From the NCBI RefSeq assembly GCF_001429165.1, contig NZ_LMIR01000003.1, positions 372,001 to 436,000 of the forward strand: DNA of 64,000 nucleotides. Reading direction: 5' to 3'. Both the position numbers and the translations under genes were made by a program. The DNA is from Agromyces sp. Root81 (GTDB lineage: Bacteria; Actinomycetota; Actinomycetes; Actinomycetales; Microbacteriaceae). Positions 8,992-16,924 of the stretch are shown here, piece by piece. Each line of letters begins with the position of its first letter. Positions within the stretch are counted from its first letter, which is position 1. The notes under the pieces are model-generated. The model saw only the letters and a list, made by a program, of their open reading frames with translations, did not search any database and had not been told where the DNA came from.

Positions 8992-9956
8992 CGGATCTCC
9001 CTCTGCTTGCGAAGCACATTGACGTTGTAGATGATGATCGGGAGGACGAAGACGAACAGGATCAGCGCGAGCGCTGAGCCGCGGCCGACCTCGCTTGCTC
9101 GGAAGGCCTGCGTGTACATCTCGTTCGCGACGACGCTGGTGTCGAAGTTGCCTGCTGTCATCGTTCGCACGATGTCGAAGACCTTCAGCGTCGCGATCGA
9201 GATGGTCGTGAACACCACGACGAGGGAACCTCGAATGCCCGGGACGGTCACGTTCCTGAACCGCTGCCAGGCATTCGTGCCGTCGAGTTGTGCTGCCTCG
9301 ACCTGTTCGGAGGGGACGCCCTTGATGGCGGCGCTGAGCAGCACCATCGCGAAGCCGGTCTGGATCCAGATCATGATGACGATGAGCAGGATCGTATTGA
9401 TCGGGTCGGTCTGCATCCACTGCACCGGTTCGCCGCCGAACGCGACCACGATCGCGTTCAGCAGGCCGATCTGCTCGCGATCGCCCGAGCGGTACTCGTA
9501 GACGAACTTCCAGATGACGCTGGCTCCGACGAACGAGATCGCGATCGGCATGAAGAGGATCACCTTGTAGTACTTCTCACCGCGCGACTTGTCGATGAAC
9601 ACGGCGTAGGCGAGGCCGATCGCCGTCGAGATGATCGGTGCGAGCGCCACCCAGATGAACGTGTTGATGAGCGTGCGGATGGCGGCGGGCTGGGTGAACA
9701 TCCAGATGAAGTTGTCGAACGTCCACTCACCGCTGTTGTTCTGGAACGCGAGGAGGCTCGTGCGGATGGCCGGATAGACCAGGCCGATCACGACGAACAG
9801 CATCGCGGGCAGCAGGAACAGGGCGAGCTGCCAGTAATCGCGACCCTTCTTGGGCGCCTTGTCGATGAAGAAGATCAGCAGGCCCACGACCGCAGCGAAC
9901 ACGGCGAGGCCCATCACCACCTGCAGGATCTTGCCGAGGAGATCGGCCGTGGTCAT
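8988..9956 (-). CDS. Carbohydrate ABC transporter permease (AglF/MalF type)
   Basis: 322 residues from ATG 9956. An N-terminal helix (about 10-32) precedes the usual six-helix core. The EAA loop reads EAAQLDGTNAWQRFRNVTVP, and MPIAISFVGASVIWKFVY resembles AglF-type alpha-glucoside permeases. It should pair with the next gene to form the membrane channel of a CUT1 importer. Upstream, 125 bases separate it from the binding-protein gene and contain a strong hairpin (10011-10039), which would lower permease expression relative to the binding protein. The substrate assignment to alpha-glucosides is by resemblance only. Confidence 0.88.
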   Translation of the reverse strand: MTTADLLGKILQVVMGLAVFAAVVGLLIFFIDKAPKKGRDYWQLALFLLPAMLFVVIGLVYPAIRTSLLAFQNNSGEWTFDNFIWMFTQPAAIRTLINTFIWVALAPIISTAIGLAYAVFIDKSRGEKYYKVILFMPIAISFVGASVIWKFVYEYRSGDREQIGLLNAIVVAFGGEPVQWMQTDPINTILLIVIMIWIQTGFAMVLLSAAIKGVPSEQVEAAQLDGTNAWQRFRNVTVPGIRGSLVVVFTTISIATLKVFDIVRTMTAGNFDTSVVANEMYTQAFRASEVGRGSALALILFVFVLPIIIYNVNVLRKQREIR

Positions 9957-10010
9957 CGTGCCTCCCGATGTTCTTCATTGAAACTGGGCCGTTGGTGGAA
10001 CCGGGGTGAC

Positions 10011-10039
10011 GAGGGGCGGGGTTACGTGCCCCGCCCCTC
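10011..10039 (-). terminator. Intercistronic hairpin after the binding-protein gene
   Basis: GAGGGGCGGGG and CCCCGCCCCTC form a perfect 11-bp stem around a 7-base loop, in the gap between the binding-protein stop (10082) and permease start (9956). Such hairpins in importer operons usually act as partial terminators or 3-prime RNA stabilisers, giving binding protein in excess over permeases. Confidence 0.65.
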
Positions 10040-10081
10040 GATCATGCCGCGCCCGTCGCTCGCGCGGGCGTGATGCGCGGG

Positions 10082-11440
10082 CTAGCTCGCCGGCCAGCTC
10101 GCCTCGATGGCGTCGACGACCTGTGTGGTGCTCTCGCCTCCGATCCACGCGACGATGCCCTTCCAGAAGGAGTCGGCGCCGACGGCACCGGGCATCAGGT
10201 CGGATCCATCGAACCGGAACGTCGTCTCGGGATCTTGGAGGATCTGGATCGTCTGCACGAGCAGCTCGCTCGACGCGTTCTCGGGATCGACACCCTTGTT
10301 CGCACTGACGGTACCGCCGATGCTCACGCGGATGTTCGCCCAGGTGTCGCTCGAGAGGAACGCGCGGAACGCCTCGACCTCTTCGGCCTCGCGGAACGCG
10401 ACGACGAACTCACCGCCGCCCGTCACCGCCTGGGGGTCGTCGGCGTTCGCCGGCGGGGTCAGGAAGCCGAACACGTCGCCATCGGACGCCACCGAGACCT
10501 CGTCCCCGCCCTCGGGGTTCCAGAAGGTCTCGTAGAACGATGCCTGGTGGTGCAGCGAGCACTCGCCATCGAGGATCGGCAGACCGCCGGTTCCGAAGGC
10601 CTCGGTCAGCTGCGTCGACACGTCGCCGATGCCGCCGTTCACCATGTCGTCGCTCTTCAGGTACTCGCCGACGGCATCGAACGCCTCGACCACCCGTGGG
10701 TCGTTGAACGGGATCTCATGGGTCACCCACTGGTCGTACACGTCGGGGCCATGCATGCGCAGCATGTAGTCCTCGATCCAGTCGGTGGCCGGCCACCCGG
10801 TCGCGTCACCGGACTCGAGGCCGACGCACCACGGCTTGTGTTCACCCTCTGCCGCGATGGTGTCGGACAGTTCCTTGAGTTCGTCGAGCGTCTTCGGAAT
10901 CTCGTACCCCTTCTCCTCGAACTCCGTCGGCGAGTACCAGACGTAGCCCTTGACGCTCGCCATGAGCGGGGCGGCGTAGAGGGTGTCTTCATAGCTGCCG
11001 TACGGCTTCCAGTCCTCAGCCCACCATTCGTCGACGTTCGCCTCGACCGGCTCGGAGGCCGGGATCAACCAGCCACCCTGGGCGAGTCGCGCGAGCAGGC
11101 CGGGCTGCGGCACGAAACCGACATCGGGCGCGTTGCCGCCCTCGGCGAGCACCGCGATCTGGGCCTCGAACTCCTTCGATCCCTGGTACTCGACGTCGAT
11201 GCCGGTGCAGGTCTCGAAGTCGGCCCACGACTCGTTGAGTCGATCTGCCTCGATGTCGACGATCGTGCTGGCGGCGGTGACCTCGGCGCCGTCGAACGTG
11301 CCGTATTGCTCGTAGTCGGCGCAATCGACCTCGGCCGCGTCGTCATTCGCGGCGTCTCCGGTGCAGCCTGTGAGTGCGAGTCCAACCGCCGCGGCCGCCA
11401 CCACGGGGGCCATCCAACGGCGATGCCGTCTGATTCTCAT
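10082..11440 (-). CDS. Carbohydrate ABC transporter substrate-binding lipoprotein
   Basis: 452 residues from ATG 11440, preceded by GAGGAG at good spacing. A short signal peptide with lipobox ALTGC (Cys about residue 25) marks a membrane-anchored lipoprotein. The body has the extracellular solute-binding family 1 fold: NAPDVGFVPQPG, TLYAAPLMASVKGYVWYSP, TGGGEFVVAFREAEEVEAF. Acidic aromatic-rich stretches (DEWWAEDWKPYGSYED) suit sugar binding, and overall it resembles AglE of alpha-glucoside importers. It is the first gene of a three-gene operon with two permeases. Upstream are two LacI-operator-like sites and a divergent LacI-family gene, so repression relieved by the transported sugar is expected. 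Confidence 0.88.
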   Translation of the reverse strand: MRIRRHRRWMAPVVAAAAVGLALTGCTGDAANDDAAEVDCADYEQYGTFDGAEVTAASTIVDIEADRLNESWADFETCTGIDVEYQGSKEFEAQIAVLAEGGNAPDVGFVPQPGLLARLAQGGWLIPASEPVEANVDEWWAEDWKPYGSYEDTLYAAPLMASVKGYVWYSPTEFEEKGYEIPKTLDELKELSDTIAAEGEHKPWCVGLESGDATGWPATDWIEDYMLRMHGPDVYDQWVTHEIPFNDPRVVEAFDAVGEYLKSDDMVNGGIGDVSTQLTEAFGTGGLPILDGECSLHHQASFYETFWNPEGGDEVSVASDGDVFGFLTPPANADDPQAVTGGGEFVVAFREAEEVEAFRAFLSSDTWANIRVSIGGTVSANKGVDPENASSELLVQTIQILQDPETTFRFDGSDLMPGAVGADSFWKGIVAWIGGESTTQVVDAIEASWPAS

Positions 11441-11480
11441 GTCATCTCCTCGTCGAGTGAATGTGGTGCAGGCGAAGCCG

Positions 11481-11492
11481 GGAACCGGTTCC
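11481..11492. promoter_or_regulatory. LacI-type operator candidate 1
   Basis: GGAACCGGTTCC, a perfect palindrome with the central CG step typical of LacI/GalR operators, 41 bases upstream of the binding-protein start. It matches the site at 11638 in 11 of 12 positions. Confidence 0.6.
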
Positions 11493-11637
11493 AGCCTCCA
11501 CGCTAGAACACCCGCCGCCCTCCTCACAAGGGATGGGAGGTCACGGTTCGGCCACTCCCCCGTGGCGCCGCACCGACGGGCAGAGAGCGCTCCCACCCGC
11601 TCGTCGCTGCGAGATGCCGATCATCTGGCGCCGTTCA

Positions 11638-11649
11638 GGAAACGGTTCC
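11638..11649. promoter_or_regulatory. LacI-type operator candidate 2
   Basis: GGAAACGGTTCC, a near-palindrome matching the site at 11481, 60 bases before the lacI-family start. Together they suggest control of the importer and autoregulation by one repressor. The 157-base spacing is close to 15 helical turns, which would allow looping. Confidence 0.55.
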
Positions 11650-11708
11650 ATAATCGCCCGGGCGACAGTACACTCTGGCTCGAAGCAGCCCGACGAAGGG
11701 AGGCGAGC

Positions 11709-12734
11709 ATGGTCGCCATCGGCGATGTCGCACGCCTGGCCGGCGTCTCGAAGGCCACGGCCTCCCGGGCCCTCTCCGGCAACGGCTACGTCGCCGACGA
11801 GACGCGTCGGCGCGTCGAGTCGGCCGCAGCCGACATCGGGTACATCGCCTCACCCGACGCGGCGAGCCTCGTCACCGGGCGCACCAAGAACGTCGGTGTG
11901 GTCATCCCGTTCGTCAATCGCTGGTTCTTCGGCGAGGTGCTCGAGGGCATCGAGCGTGCGCTCCTCGCGGCCGGCTACGACCTCACGCTCTACAACCTCT
12001 CGGAGCGCGGCCGCCCCGAGCGCACGCGGGTGTTCGAGTTCTTCCTCGCCCGCAAGCGCGTGGACGCGGTCATCGCGGTGGGCGTCGACCTCGACGAGAG
12101 CGAGGTCGCCGCGCTCGAACGCCGCGAGAAGGCGCTCGTCTGTCTCGGGGGCAGCGGCGGCGCGGCCGCCCGTCTCTCCATCGACGATCGCGCCGTCGGT
12201 CAGCTCGCGACGGAGCACCTGCTCCACCTCGGGCACTCGCGCATCGCCCACCTCGCGGGCATCGGAGCGGGCGGCCAACTCGACACCGTGCACGGCCGGC
12301 GACGACACGGCTACCTCGATGCCATGGCCGCGGCGGGCCACTCGCCCTCGCCGGCCGACATCGTCGAGACCGACATGACCATGCCGGGCGGCTACCGCGC
12401 AGCGCTGCAGCTGCTCGGGCACCCCGGCCCTCGACCGACGGCGCTGTTCGCGGCATCCGACGAAGTGGCCTTCGGCGCCATGCGCGCCGCCGAGCGGCTC
12501 GGCATCACGGTGCCCCGCGACCTCTCGATCGTGGGCGTCGACGGGCACGAGTACGCCGAGATGTTCGACCTCACGACCGTCGAGCAGTACCCCGGCGAAC
12601 AGGGCCGGTCGGCCGTCGACGTCGTGCTGCGACTCCTCGGCGACGAATCCGTCGCCGACCCGCTGCCCGACTCGGGCGCGCCGATGCCGACCCGCCTCGT
12701 GGTGCGGTCGAGCTCGACGGCGGCTCCGCGCTGA
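11709..12734 (+). CDS. LacI-family transcriptional repressor
   Basis: 341 residues from ATG 11709, with GAAGGGAGG upstream. The N-terminal helix-turn-helix is clear (IGDVARLAGVSKATASRAL) with hinge region RRRVESAAADIGYIAS, followed by a periplasmic-binding-protein-like effector domain (NVGVVIPFVNRWFFGEVL, TALFAASDEVAFGAM, LSIVGVDGHEYAEMFDLTTV). It is divergent from the carbohydrate importer operon and most likely represses it; two matching palindromes lie in the shared 268-base gap. The effector is presumably the imported sugar or a product of it. The next gene is convergent, and only 34 bases separate the two stops. Confidence 0.92.
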   Translation: MVAIGDVARLAGVSKATASRALSGNGYVADETRRRVESAAADIGYIASPDAASLVTGRTKNVGVVIPFVNRWFFGEVLEGIERALLAAGYDLTLYNLSERGRPERTRVFEFFLARKRVDAVIAVGVDLDESEVAALERREKALVCLGGSGGAAARLSIDDRAVGQLATEHLLHLGHSRIAHLAGIGAGGQLDTVHGRRRHGYLDAMAAAGHSPSPADIVETDMTMPGGYRAALQLLGHPGPRPTALFAASDEVAFGAMRAAERLGITVPRDLSIVGVDGHEYAEMFDLTTVEQYPGEQGRSAVDVVLRLLGDESVADPLPDSGAPMPTRLVVRSSSTAAPR

Positions 12735-12768
12735 GCCGCCAGCGGGCGCGAATGGCTGAGCGGATGCC

Positions 12769-14016
12769 TCAGGCGGCGTCGCCGACCGAGATCGCCTCAG
12801 CCTCCACGGCCCGGGGCTCGGGCGCGCCGTTCACCCGGCGCAGCGCCCGATGCCCGAACAGCACGATGAACAGGGCCACGAGCACCGATCCGGCCGCGGC
12901 GAAGTACGGCGCCCCGGGCGAGATGAGATGCGCGAGCTCGGCGGCAGCGGGCGGTGCGATCGCACCGCCGAGGAAGCGCACCGCCGAGTAGGCGCTCGAC
13001 GCGACCGAGCGCTGCAGGTCGGTCGCCTCCATCACGCACTCGGTGAGCACGGTGTTCAGCACGCCGAGCACGAGGCCGCCGACCACGATGCACACGACGA
13101 GCAGGCCGGGCTCGTCGATCACGAAGCCGGCGGCCGCGAGCACGACGGCGAGGGTCGGCAGCGCGATCCACAGCACGGTCGTGCGCGGCATCCGCGCCGT
13201 CAGCACCGGCGCAAGGAAGACCGAGGTGATCGCGAGCGCGACGCCCCACCCGAAGAAGGTGAAGCCGAGCCCGAGCGCGTCGAAGCCGAGCGGGAACGGC
13301 GAGTACGCGAGCAGCACGAAGAAGCCGATGTTGTAGAAGAGCGCTGCGCCGGCGAGCACCGCGAGCGCCGGCTGGCGCAGGGCCCGCAACGGCGCCGAGA
13401 GTCGCGTCGGTTCGGGCCGCTGTGCGCCCGGGTCATCCGTGTCGTCCTTCAGGAAGACCACGACCGCGATGAAGCCGATCGCCATGAGGGTCGCCGTGCC
13501 GAAGAACGGACCGCGCCAGCTGAGGTGGCCGAGGAGCCCGCCGAGGAGCGGGCCGATCGCGATGCCGAGGCCGAGCGCCGCCTCGTAGAGGATGATCGCC
13601 GAGGCGGTGCCGCCCGACGCCGCGCCGACGATGGTCGCGAGCGCCGTGGAGATGAAGAGGGCGTTGCCGAGCCCCCACCCTGCGCGGAAGCCGATGATCG
13701 ACTCGACGTTCTGCGAGAGACCGGCGGCCCCGGCGAACACGACGATGATGCCGAGGCCGATGAGCAGGGTCTTCTTCGCACCGATGCGACTCGAGACCCA
13801 GCTCGTGCCGAGCATCGCGAGACCGGTGACGAGCAGGTAGCTCGTGAAGAGCATCTCGGTCTCGGTGGGCGTGGCCTCGAGGCTCCGGGCGATCGCGGGC
13901 AGGATCGGGTCGACGAGTCCGATGCCCATGAACGCGATGACGCTCGCGAACGCGACCGCCCAGACGGCCTTCGGCTGCTTCAGGATCGAGGCGGATGCAC
14001 CGTGGCCGGCGCTCAC
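12769..14016 (-). CDS. MFS efflux transporter (DHA1 type)
   Basis: 415 residues from GTG 14016, whose GTGA overlaps the stop of the upstream marR gene. Twelve membrane helices can be placed. AFMGIGLVDPILPAIARSL in helix 1 and the loop after helix 2 (SSRIGAKKTLLIGL) fit drug:H+ antiporters, and GIAIGPLLGGLL is the antiporter motif in helix 5. It probably exports a toxic compound sensed by the MarR protein encoded just upstream, in the same transcript. The GTG start is chosen from the overlap and from the position of helix 1; an upstream extension in the same frame would run through marR in another reading frame. Confidence 0.9.
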   Translation of the reverse strand: MSAGHGASASILKQPKAVWAVAFASVIAFMGIGLVDPILPAIARSLEATPTETEMLFTSYLLVTGLAMLGTSWVSSRIGAKKTLLIGLGIIVVFAGAAGLSQNVESIIGFRAGWGLGNALFISTALATIVGAASGGTASAIILYEAALGLGIAIGPLLGGLLGHLSWRGPFFGTATLMAIGFIAVVVFLKDDTDDPGAQRPEPTRLSAPLRALRQPALAVLAGAALFYNIGFFVLLAYSPFPLGFDALGLGFTFFGWGVALAITSVFLAPVLTARMPRTTVLWIALPTLAVVLAAAGFVIDEPGLLVVCIVVGGLVLGVLNTVLTECVMEATDLQRSVASSAYSAVRFLGGAIAPPAAAELAHLISPGAPYFAAAGSVLVALFIVLFGHRALRRVNGAPEPRAVEAEAISVGDAA

Positions 14017-14471
14017 GCGACGTCTCCGGTGCTCACGGCGTCGCGAACCCGCTCGAGGCGCGTGCGCACGATCTCGACGGCCGCGGCGAGCGTGTCGAGC
14101 TCGGCGGCGTCGAGGTCGGCGAACGTCGGGGCGAGCGCGTGAGCCAGTTCGCTGCGCCAGGCGTCGAGCTCGGCGAGCCCGCGCGGGTCGACGGAGATGA
14201 GCATGGCCCTCGCGTCGTTCGCATCGACGATGCGGCGGATCCAGCCGCGCTCGTCGAGCGCGTGCACGAGCTTCGTCATGGTCGGCTGGGTGACGCGACT
14301 GACCCGCGCGAGTTCGCCGAGCCGCATCGGCCCGAGGTCGCGCAGCACGCTGAGCGTGCGCCAGACGGCGGGCGACTCGGTGTTGCCGGTGACGGTCGCT
14401 GCGAGCCTGGTGAGTCGGTGGTTCACGGAGACGAGGTCGCCGATGACCGTGGGGAGGTCGGGTTGCGTCAT
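14013..14471 (-). CDS. MarR-family regulator
   Basis: 152 residues from ATG 14471. The winged helix is recognisable: MRLGELARVSRVTQPTMTKL for the recognition helices and DARAMLISVDPRG for the wing. It is the first gene of a two-gene operon with the MFS efflux gene and probably represses both. A TATAAT box ends only 7 bases before the ATG, so the message is likely leaderless. A 6-bp inverted repeat, CATAGC-CGA-GCTATG, lies just upstream of that box and is the probable operator. The ATG has no ribosome-binding site, which agrees with a leaderless start. Confidence 0.9.
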   Translation of the reverse strand: MTQPDLPTVIGDLVSVNHRLTRLAATVTGNTESPAVWRTLSVLRDLGPMRLGELARVSRVTQPTMTKLVHALDERGWIRRIVDANDARAMLISVDPRGLAELDAWRSELAHALAPTFADLDAAELDTLAAAVEIVRTRLERVRDAVSTGDVA

Positions 14472-14478
14472 GGCATCG

Positions 14479-14499
14479 ATTATACATAGCCGAGCTATG
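14479..14499 (-). promoter_or_regulatory. Promoter -10 box and operator of the marR-MFS operon
   Basis: On the minus strand TATAAT occupies 14484-14479, 7 bases before the ATG at 14471. CATAGC (14485-14490) and GCTATG (14494-14499) form an inverted repeat with a 3-base spacer inside the -10/-35 gap, a typical place for a MarR repressor to block RNA polymerase. No clear -35 box is seen. Confidence 0.6.
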
Positions 14500-14658
14500 C
14501 AAACTGCGCGCAAACCGCGGCGAAACGGAGGCCCACCTCCGGCGCGCCGCCGCGACAGTCGCCGGGATCACGGTCAGGATGTCATGCGCGGCGCTGCGAA
14601 CCGCTTCGCCACGCCCCCTGCACGCACCATCCCTGCACTGTTCGATCGAAGGAACCAC

Positions 14659-15105
14659 ATGACCACCAGCACCGCAGCCACTCCCCTGTCCGCGCCCCTC
14701 TACGGAGCGTCGTTCGGCCAGGCGATCAGCCGCTTCTTCAAGAAGTACGCGACCTTCTCCGGCCGTGCGAGCCGCAGCGAGTTCTGGTGGTGGTACCTCT
14801 TCAACACGATCATCGCCGTCGTGCTCTACGTGATCGCGGCGATCGGCGGCTTCAGCGGCGCCACGATCTCCGAGACCGGCGGAACCCAGCCCGGCCCGGG
14901 GTTCGCGGTCGCCCTGATTCCGTCCGTGCTCTGGCTGCTCGCCACCTTCGTGCCGTGGCTCGCCCTGGCATGGCGACGCCTGCACGACACGAACCGTTCG
15001 GGCGGCTGGTACTTCATCGGCTTCATCCCGCTCGTCGGCGGCATCATCCTGCTCGTCTTCTTCATCATGGACTCCGACCCGGCGGGCGAGCGCTTCGACC
15101 GCTGA
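14659..15105 (+). CDS. DUF805 membrane protein
   Basis: 148 residues from ATG 14659, preceded by GAAGGAA. The N-terminal stretch FKKYATFSGRASRSEFWWWYLF and the later RRLHDTNRSGGWYF are the conserved motifs of DUF805, a small family of inner-membrane proteins of unknown role with three to four helices (here about 48-70, 88-112 and 120-142). It stands alone, ending 126 bases before the convergent rplL gene, with a strong terminator between them. No function can be inferred from the context. Confidence 0.9.
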   Translation: MTTSTAATPLSAPLYGASFGQAISRFFKKYATFSGRASRSEFWWWYLFNTIIAVVLYVIAAIGGFSGATISETGGTQPGPGFAVALIPSVLWLLATFVPWLALAWRRLHDTNRSGGWYFIGFIPLVGGIILLVFFIMDSDPAGERFDR

Positions 15106-15136
15106 CACGCCGTGGGCCTGACGGCCTGAAGAGACG

Positions 15137-15176
15137 ACGGATGCCCCGTGGCTCATTTGAGCCACGGGGCATCCGT
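15137..15176. terminator. Strong bidirectional terminator hairpin
   Basis: A stem of about 18-19 perfect base pairs: ACGGATGCCCCGTGGCTCA against its exact reverse complement, with a tiny T-rich loop. It lies between the DUF805 gene and the convergent rplL. Each arm carries one copy of the CGGATGC/GCATCCG 7-mer that is frequent in this window. Confidence 0.85.
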
Positions 15177-15230
15177 GTGTTCAGGTGACGCAGGTCACCT
15201 CAAGCTGCGACCCTCTCGCGAGGGCGCGGA

Positions 15231-15608
15231 TTACTTGAGGGTGACGGTTGCGCCGGCTTCCTCGAGGGCAGCCTTCGCCTTCTCGGCGGTCTCCTTGTTC
15301 GCGCCCTCGAGCACGGCCTTGGGAGCACCGTCGACGACGGCCTTGGCCTCGCCGAGGCCGAGCGAGGTGAGCTCGCGGACGGTCTTGATGACCTGGATCT
15401 TCTTGTCGCCGGCAGCCTCGAGGACGACGTCGAAGGAGTCCTTCTCCTCGACCTCTTCAGCAGCAGCGCCAGCGCCACCGGCAGCGGCGACGGGAGCGGC
15501 CGCGGTGACCTCGAACTTCTCCTCGAACGCCTTCACGAACTCGCTGAGCTCGACAAGCGTCAGGCCGGAAAACTGCTCGAGCAGCTCTTCAGTGGTGAGC
15601 TTCGCCAT
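15231..15608 (-). CDS. rplL: 50S ribosomal protein L7/L12
   Basis: 125 residues, full length for the family. The N-terminal dimerisation domain (about 1-35), an Ala/Gly-rich flexible hinge (37-53) and the C-terminal factor-binding domain ([17 protein letters not shown], then [20 protein letters not shown]) are all present. It forms the L12 stalk that recruits translation GTPases. ATG 15608 follows AGGAGATAC-type purines. It is the second gene after rplJ, with a 49-base gap; their order and the L10 leader upstream match bacteria generally. Expression should be autogenously limited by the L10(L12) complex through that leader. Confidence 0.98.
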   Translation of the reverse strand: MAKLTTEELLEQFSGLTLVELSEFVKAFEEKFEVTAAAPVAAAGGAGAAAEEVEEKDSFDVVLEAAGDKKIQVIKTVRELTSLGLGEAKAVVDGAPKAVLEGANKETAEKAKAALEEAGATVTLK

Positions 15609-15657
15609 GATGTATCTCCTAGATATTTGGGGTTTGTAGAACGAGATCGTCGGGCGC

Positions 15658-16143
15658 TTACGCGGCCGCGGTCTCCAGCTTTTCGCGAAGCGCGTCGATG
15701 GTGGCGGCAGCCTTGCCCATCGTCGCCTTCATCATTCCCGCTGCCTTCGCAAGCAGAACCTCACGGCTCTCGAGCGAGGCGTACTTGTTGACCTCGTCGG
15801 CGTTGAGGGTCTTGCCCTCGAAGACGCCGCCCTTGATCACAAGACTCGGGTTTGCCTTGGCGAAGTCACGAACGGCCTTGGCAGTGGCGACGAAGTCGCC
15901 GTGCACGAAGGCGACGGCGGACGGACCGGTGAGGTCGTCGTCCAGCGTCGTGATCCCCGCGTTGTTCGCGGCGATCTTGGTCAGCGTGTTCTTCACCACG
16001 GCGTAGCTCGCGTCCTGACGGATGTTGCCGCGCAGCTGCTTGAGCTGGGCAACCGTCAGGCCGCGGTATTCGGTCAGCAGAACGGCGGTCGAGCTCTCGA
16101 ACAGGTTCGTGAGTTCGGCAACCGAGGCTTCCTTGTTCGCCAT
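15658..16143 (-). CDS. rplJ: 50S ribosomal protein L10
   Basis: 161 residues from ATG 16143, with AAGGAG upstream. [15 protein letters not shown] and [17 protein letters not shown] form the rRNA-binding N-terminal domain, and the C-terminal Ala-rich helix ([18 protein letters not shown]) binds L12 dimers. It forms the stalk base with L12. A longer frame to 16338 runs through the leader and is not used. The 5-prime leader carries an attenuator and an L10-binding-type region, so this is the regulated gene of the pair. The neighbours (DUF805, RidA) are not ribosomal, so rplJL here is detached from rplKA and rpoBC. Confidence 0.97.
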   Translation of the reverse strand: MANKEASVAELTNLFESSTAVLLTEYRGLTVAQLKQLRGNIRQDASYAVVKNTLTKIAANNAGITTLDDDLTGPSAVAFVHGDFVATAKAVRDFAKANPSLVIKGGVFEGKTLNADEVNKYASLESREVLLAKAAGMMKATMGKAAATIDALREKLETAAA

Positions 16144-16365
16144 GGCCACTCCTTGTGTACTCAACATGCATCGCGGTGGCGGTGCACGGCCTGGAGCGCT
16201 GGAACGTTCGTGGGAAAAGAAAAAAGCTCCAGCGCAGTTGCGCGGAGCTCGGCCCGGATCACCCGGAATGTCTTCGTCACACCTGCGCGGGCCCTTGCTT
16301 TCACAAGACTTCGATCGTGAACACATTGCTGTGCGCACGACGACCAGCGGTCTTCGGCTCCGTAC
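16144..16365 (-). promoter_or_regulatory. Ribosomal protein L10 leader of rplJL
   Basis: About 220 bases of untranslated leader. The minus strand shows CCGAAGACCGCTGGTCG, then GCAATGTG, then AAGGGCCCGCGCAGGTG and GACGAAGAC, an order that resembles the actinobacterial L10-leader RNA. A rho-independent attenuator follows (16215-16249). In known cases L10-L12 binds the folded leader and favours termination. The class call rests on these elements and on position before rplJ; no structure calculation was made. Confidence 0.75.
16215..16249 (-). terminator. Attenuator terminator in the rplJ leader
   Basis: On the minus strand AGCTCCGCGC, a short AACT loop and GCGCTGGAGCT form a GC-rich stem with one bulge, followed by TTTTTTCTTTT. 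It is the only hairpin in the window with a classic long T-run. It lies 72 bases before the rplJ start codon, so termination here would switch off rplJL. Confidence 0.85.
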
Positions 16366-16394
16366 AGGCTAACGGATGCCCCGGCCACTCGCAA
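16366..16394 (-). promoter_or_regulatory. Probable rplJL promoter
   Basis: On the minus strand TTGCGA (16394-16389), a 17-base spacer and TAGCCT (16371-16366) form a plausible housekeeping promoter just upstream of the L10 leader. It lies in the gap shared with the divergent RidA gene. Confidence 0.5.
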
Positions 16395-16455
16395 ATCGCG
16401 GGCGATCAGGCCGATCCCCTCGCCGATGTCGGCGGACGGGAGCAGACTCGCGAGC

Positions 16456-16845
16456 ATGGAGATCACACACCTGAATCCAGAGACCCTGCACTCGAACCCG
16501 GCCTTCAGCCAGGGGGTGCTCGTGACAGGCGCGCACCGCACGCTGCACGTGGGCGGCCAGAACGGCACCGATCCCTCAGGGGCGATCGTCCCCGGCGGAC
16601 TCGGCCCGCAGACCGAGCAGGCGATCAGAAACGTGCTCACCGTGCTCGCCGAGGCCGGCGCCGACCAGAGCAACGTCGTGCGCCTCGCGGTCTACCTCGC
16701 CGCCGGGCAGTCGGTCGACGAGGGGTACGCCGCGTCGGCGCGCGTGTGGGGGCCGTATCCGACCGCGCTGACGGTGCTGATCGTGGCGGCGCTCGGCCGC
16801 CCCGACGCCCTCGTCGAGCTGGAGGCGACCGCCGTCATCGAGTGA
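16456..16845 (+). CDS. RidA-family (YjgF/UK114) protein
   Basis: 129 residues from ATG 16456; ATG 16426 in the same frame would add ten residues and neither has an ideal ribosome site. Family features are QGVLVTGAHRTLHVGGQNG near the N-terminus, QTEQAIRNVLTVLAEAGAD in the middle and PTALTVLIVAALGRPDALVELEATAVI at the end. RidA proteins hydrolyse reactive enamine/imine intermediates of amino acid metabolism. The canonical RidA arginine near residue 105 is not in the usual position here (LGRPDALVELEA instead of LP..A.VEIE with an upstream Arg), so the subfamily may differ. It is divergent from rplJ and stands alone. Confidence 0.85.
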   Translation: MEITHLNPETLHSNPAFSQGVLVTGAHRTLHVGGQNGTDPSGAIVPGGLGPQTEQAIRNVLTVLAEAGADQSNVVRLAVYLAAGQSVDEGYAASARVWGPYPTALTVLIVAALGRPDALVELEATAVIE

Positions 16846-16862
16846 CCCCGGTGCTCCGTCAT

Positions 16863-16910
16863 TAGTTGACATAGGTCTACTATCTTTTTATAGTTGACGA
16901 TAGTCAATCA
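16863..16910 (+). promoter_or_regulatory. Promoter with two MarR-type operators
   Basis: TTGACA (16866-16871), a 17-base spacer and TATAGT (16889-16894) form a strong promoter for the MFS gene. Two copies of an inverted repeat overlap it: TAGTTGAC-ATAG-GTCTACTA (16863-16882) over the -35 box, and TAGTTGAC-GATA-GTCAATCA (16891-16910) over the -10 box and start site. They begin 28 bases apart. The likely binder is the MarR protein encoded second in the operon (18687). Confidence 0.75.
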
Positions 16911-16924
16911 ATTTCAGGAGTCAC

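Noticed and set aside
12735-12768. GCCGCC...GGCGGC as a terminator between the LacI and MFS genes
   Set aside because: Only six base pairs with a large loop that includes coding bases; too weak to list.
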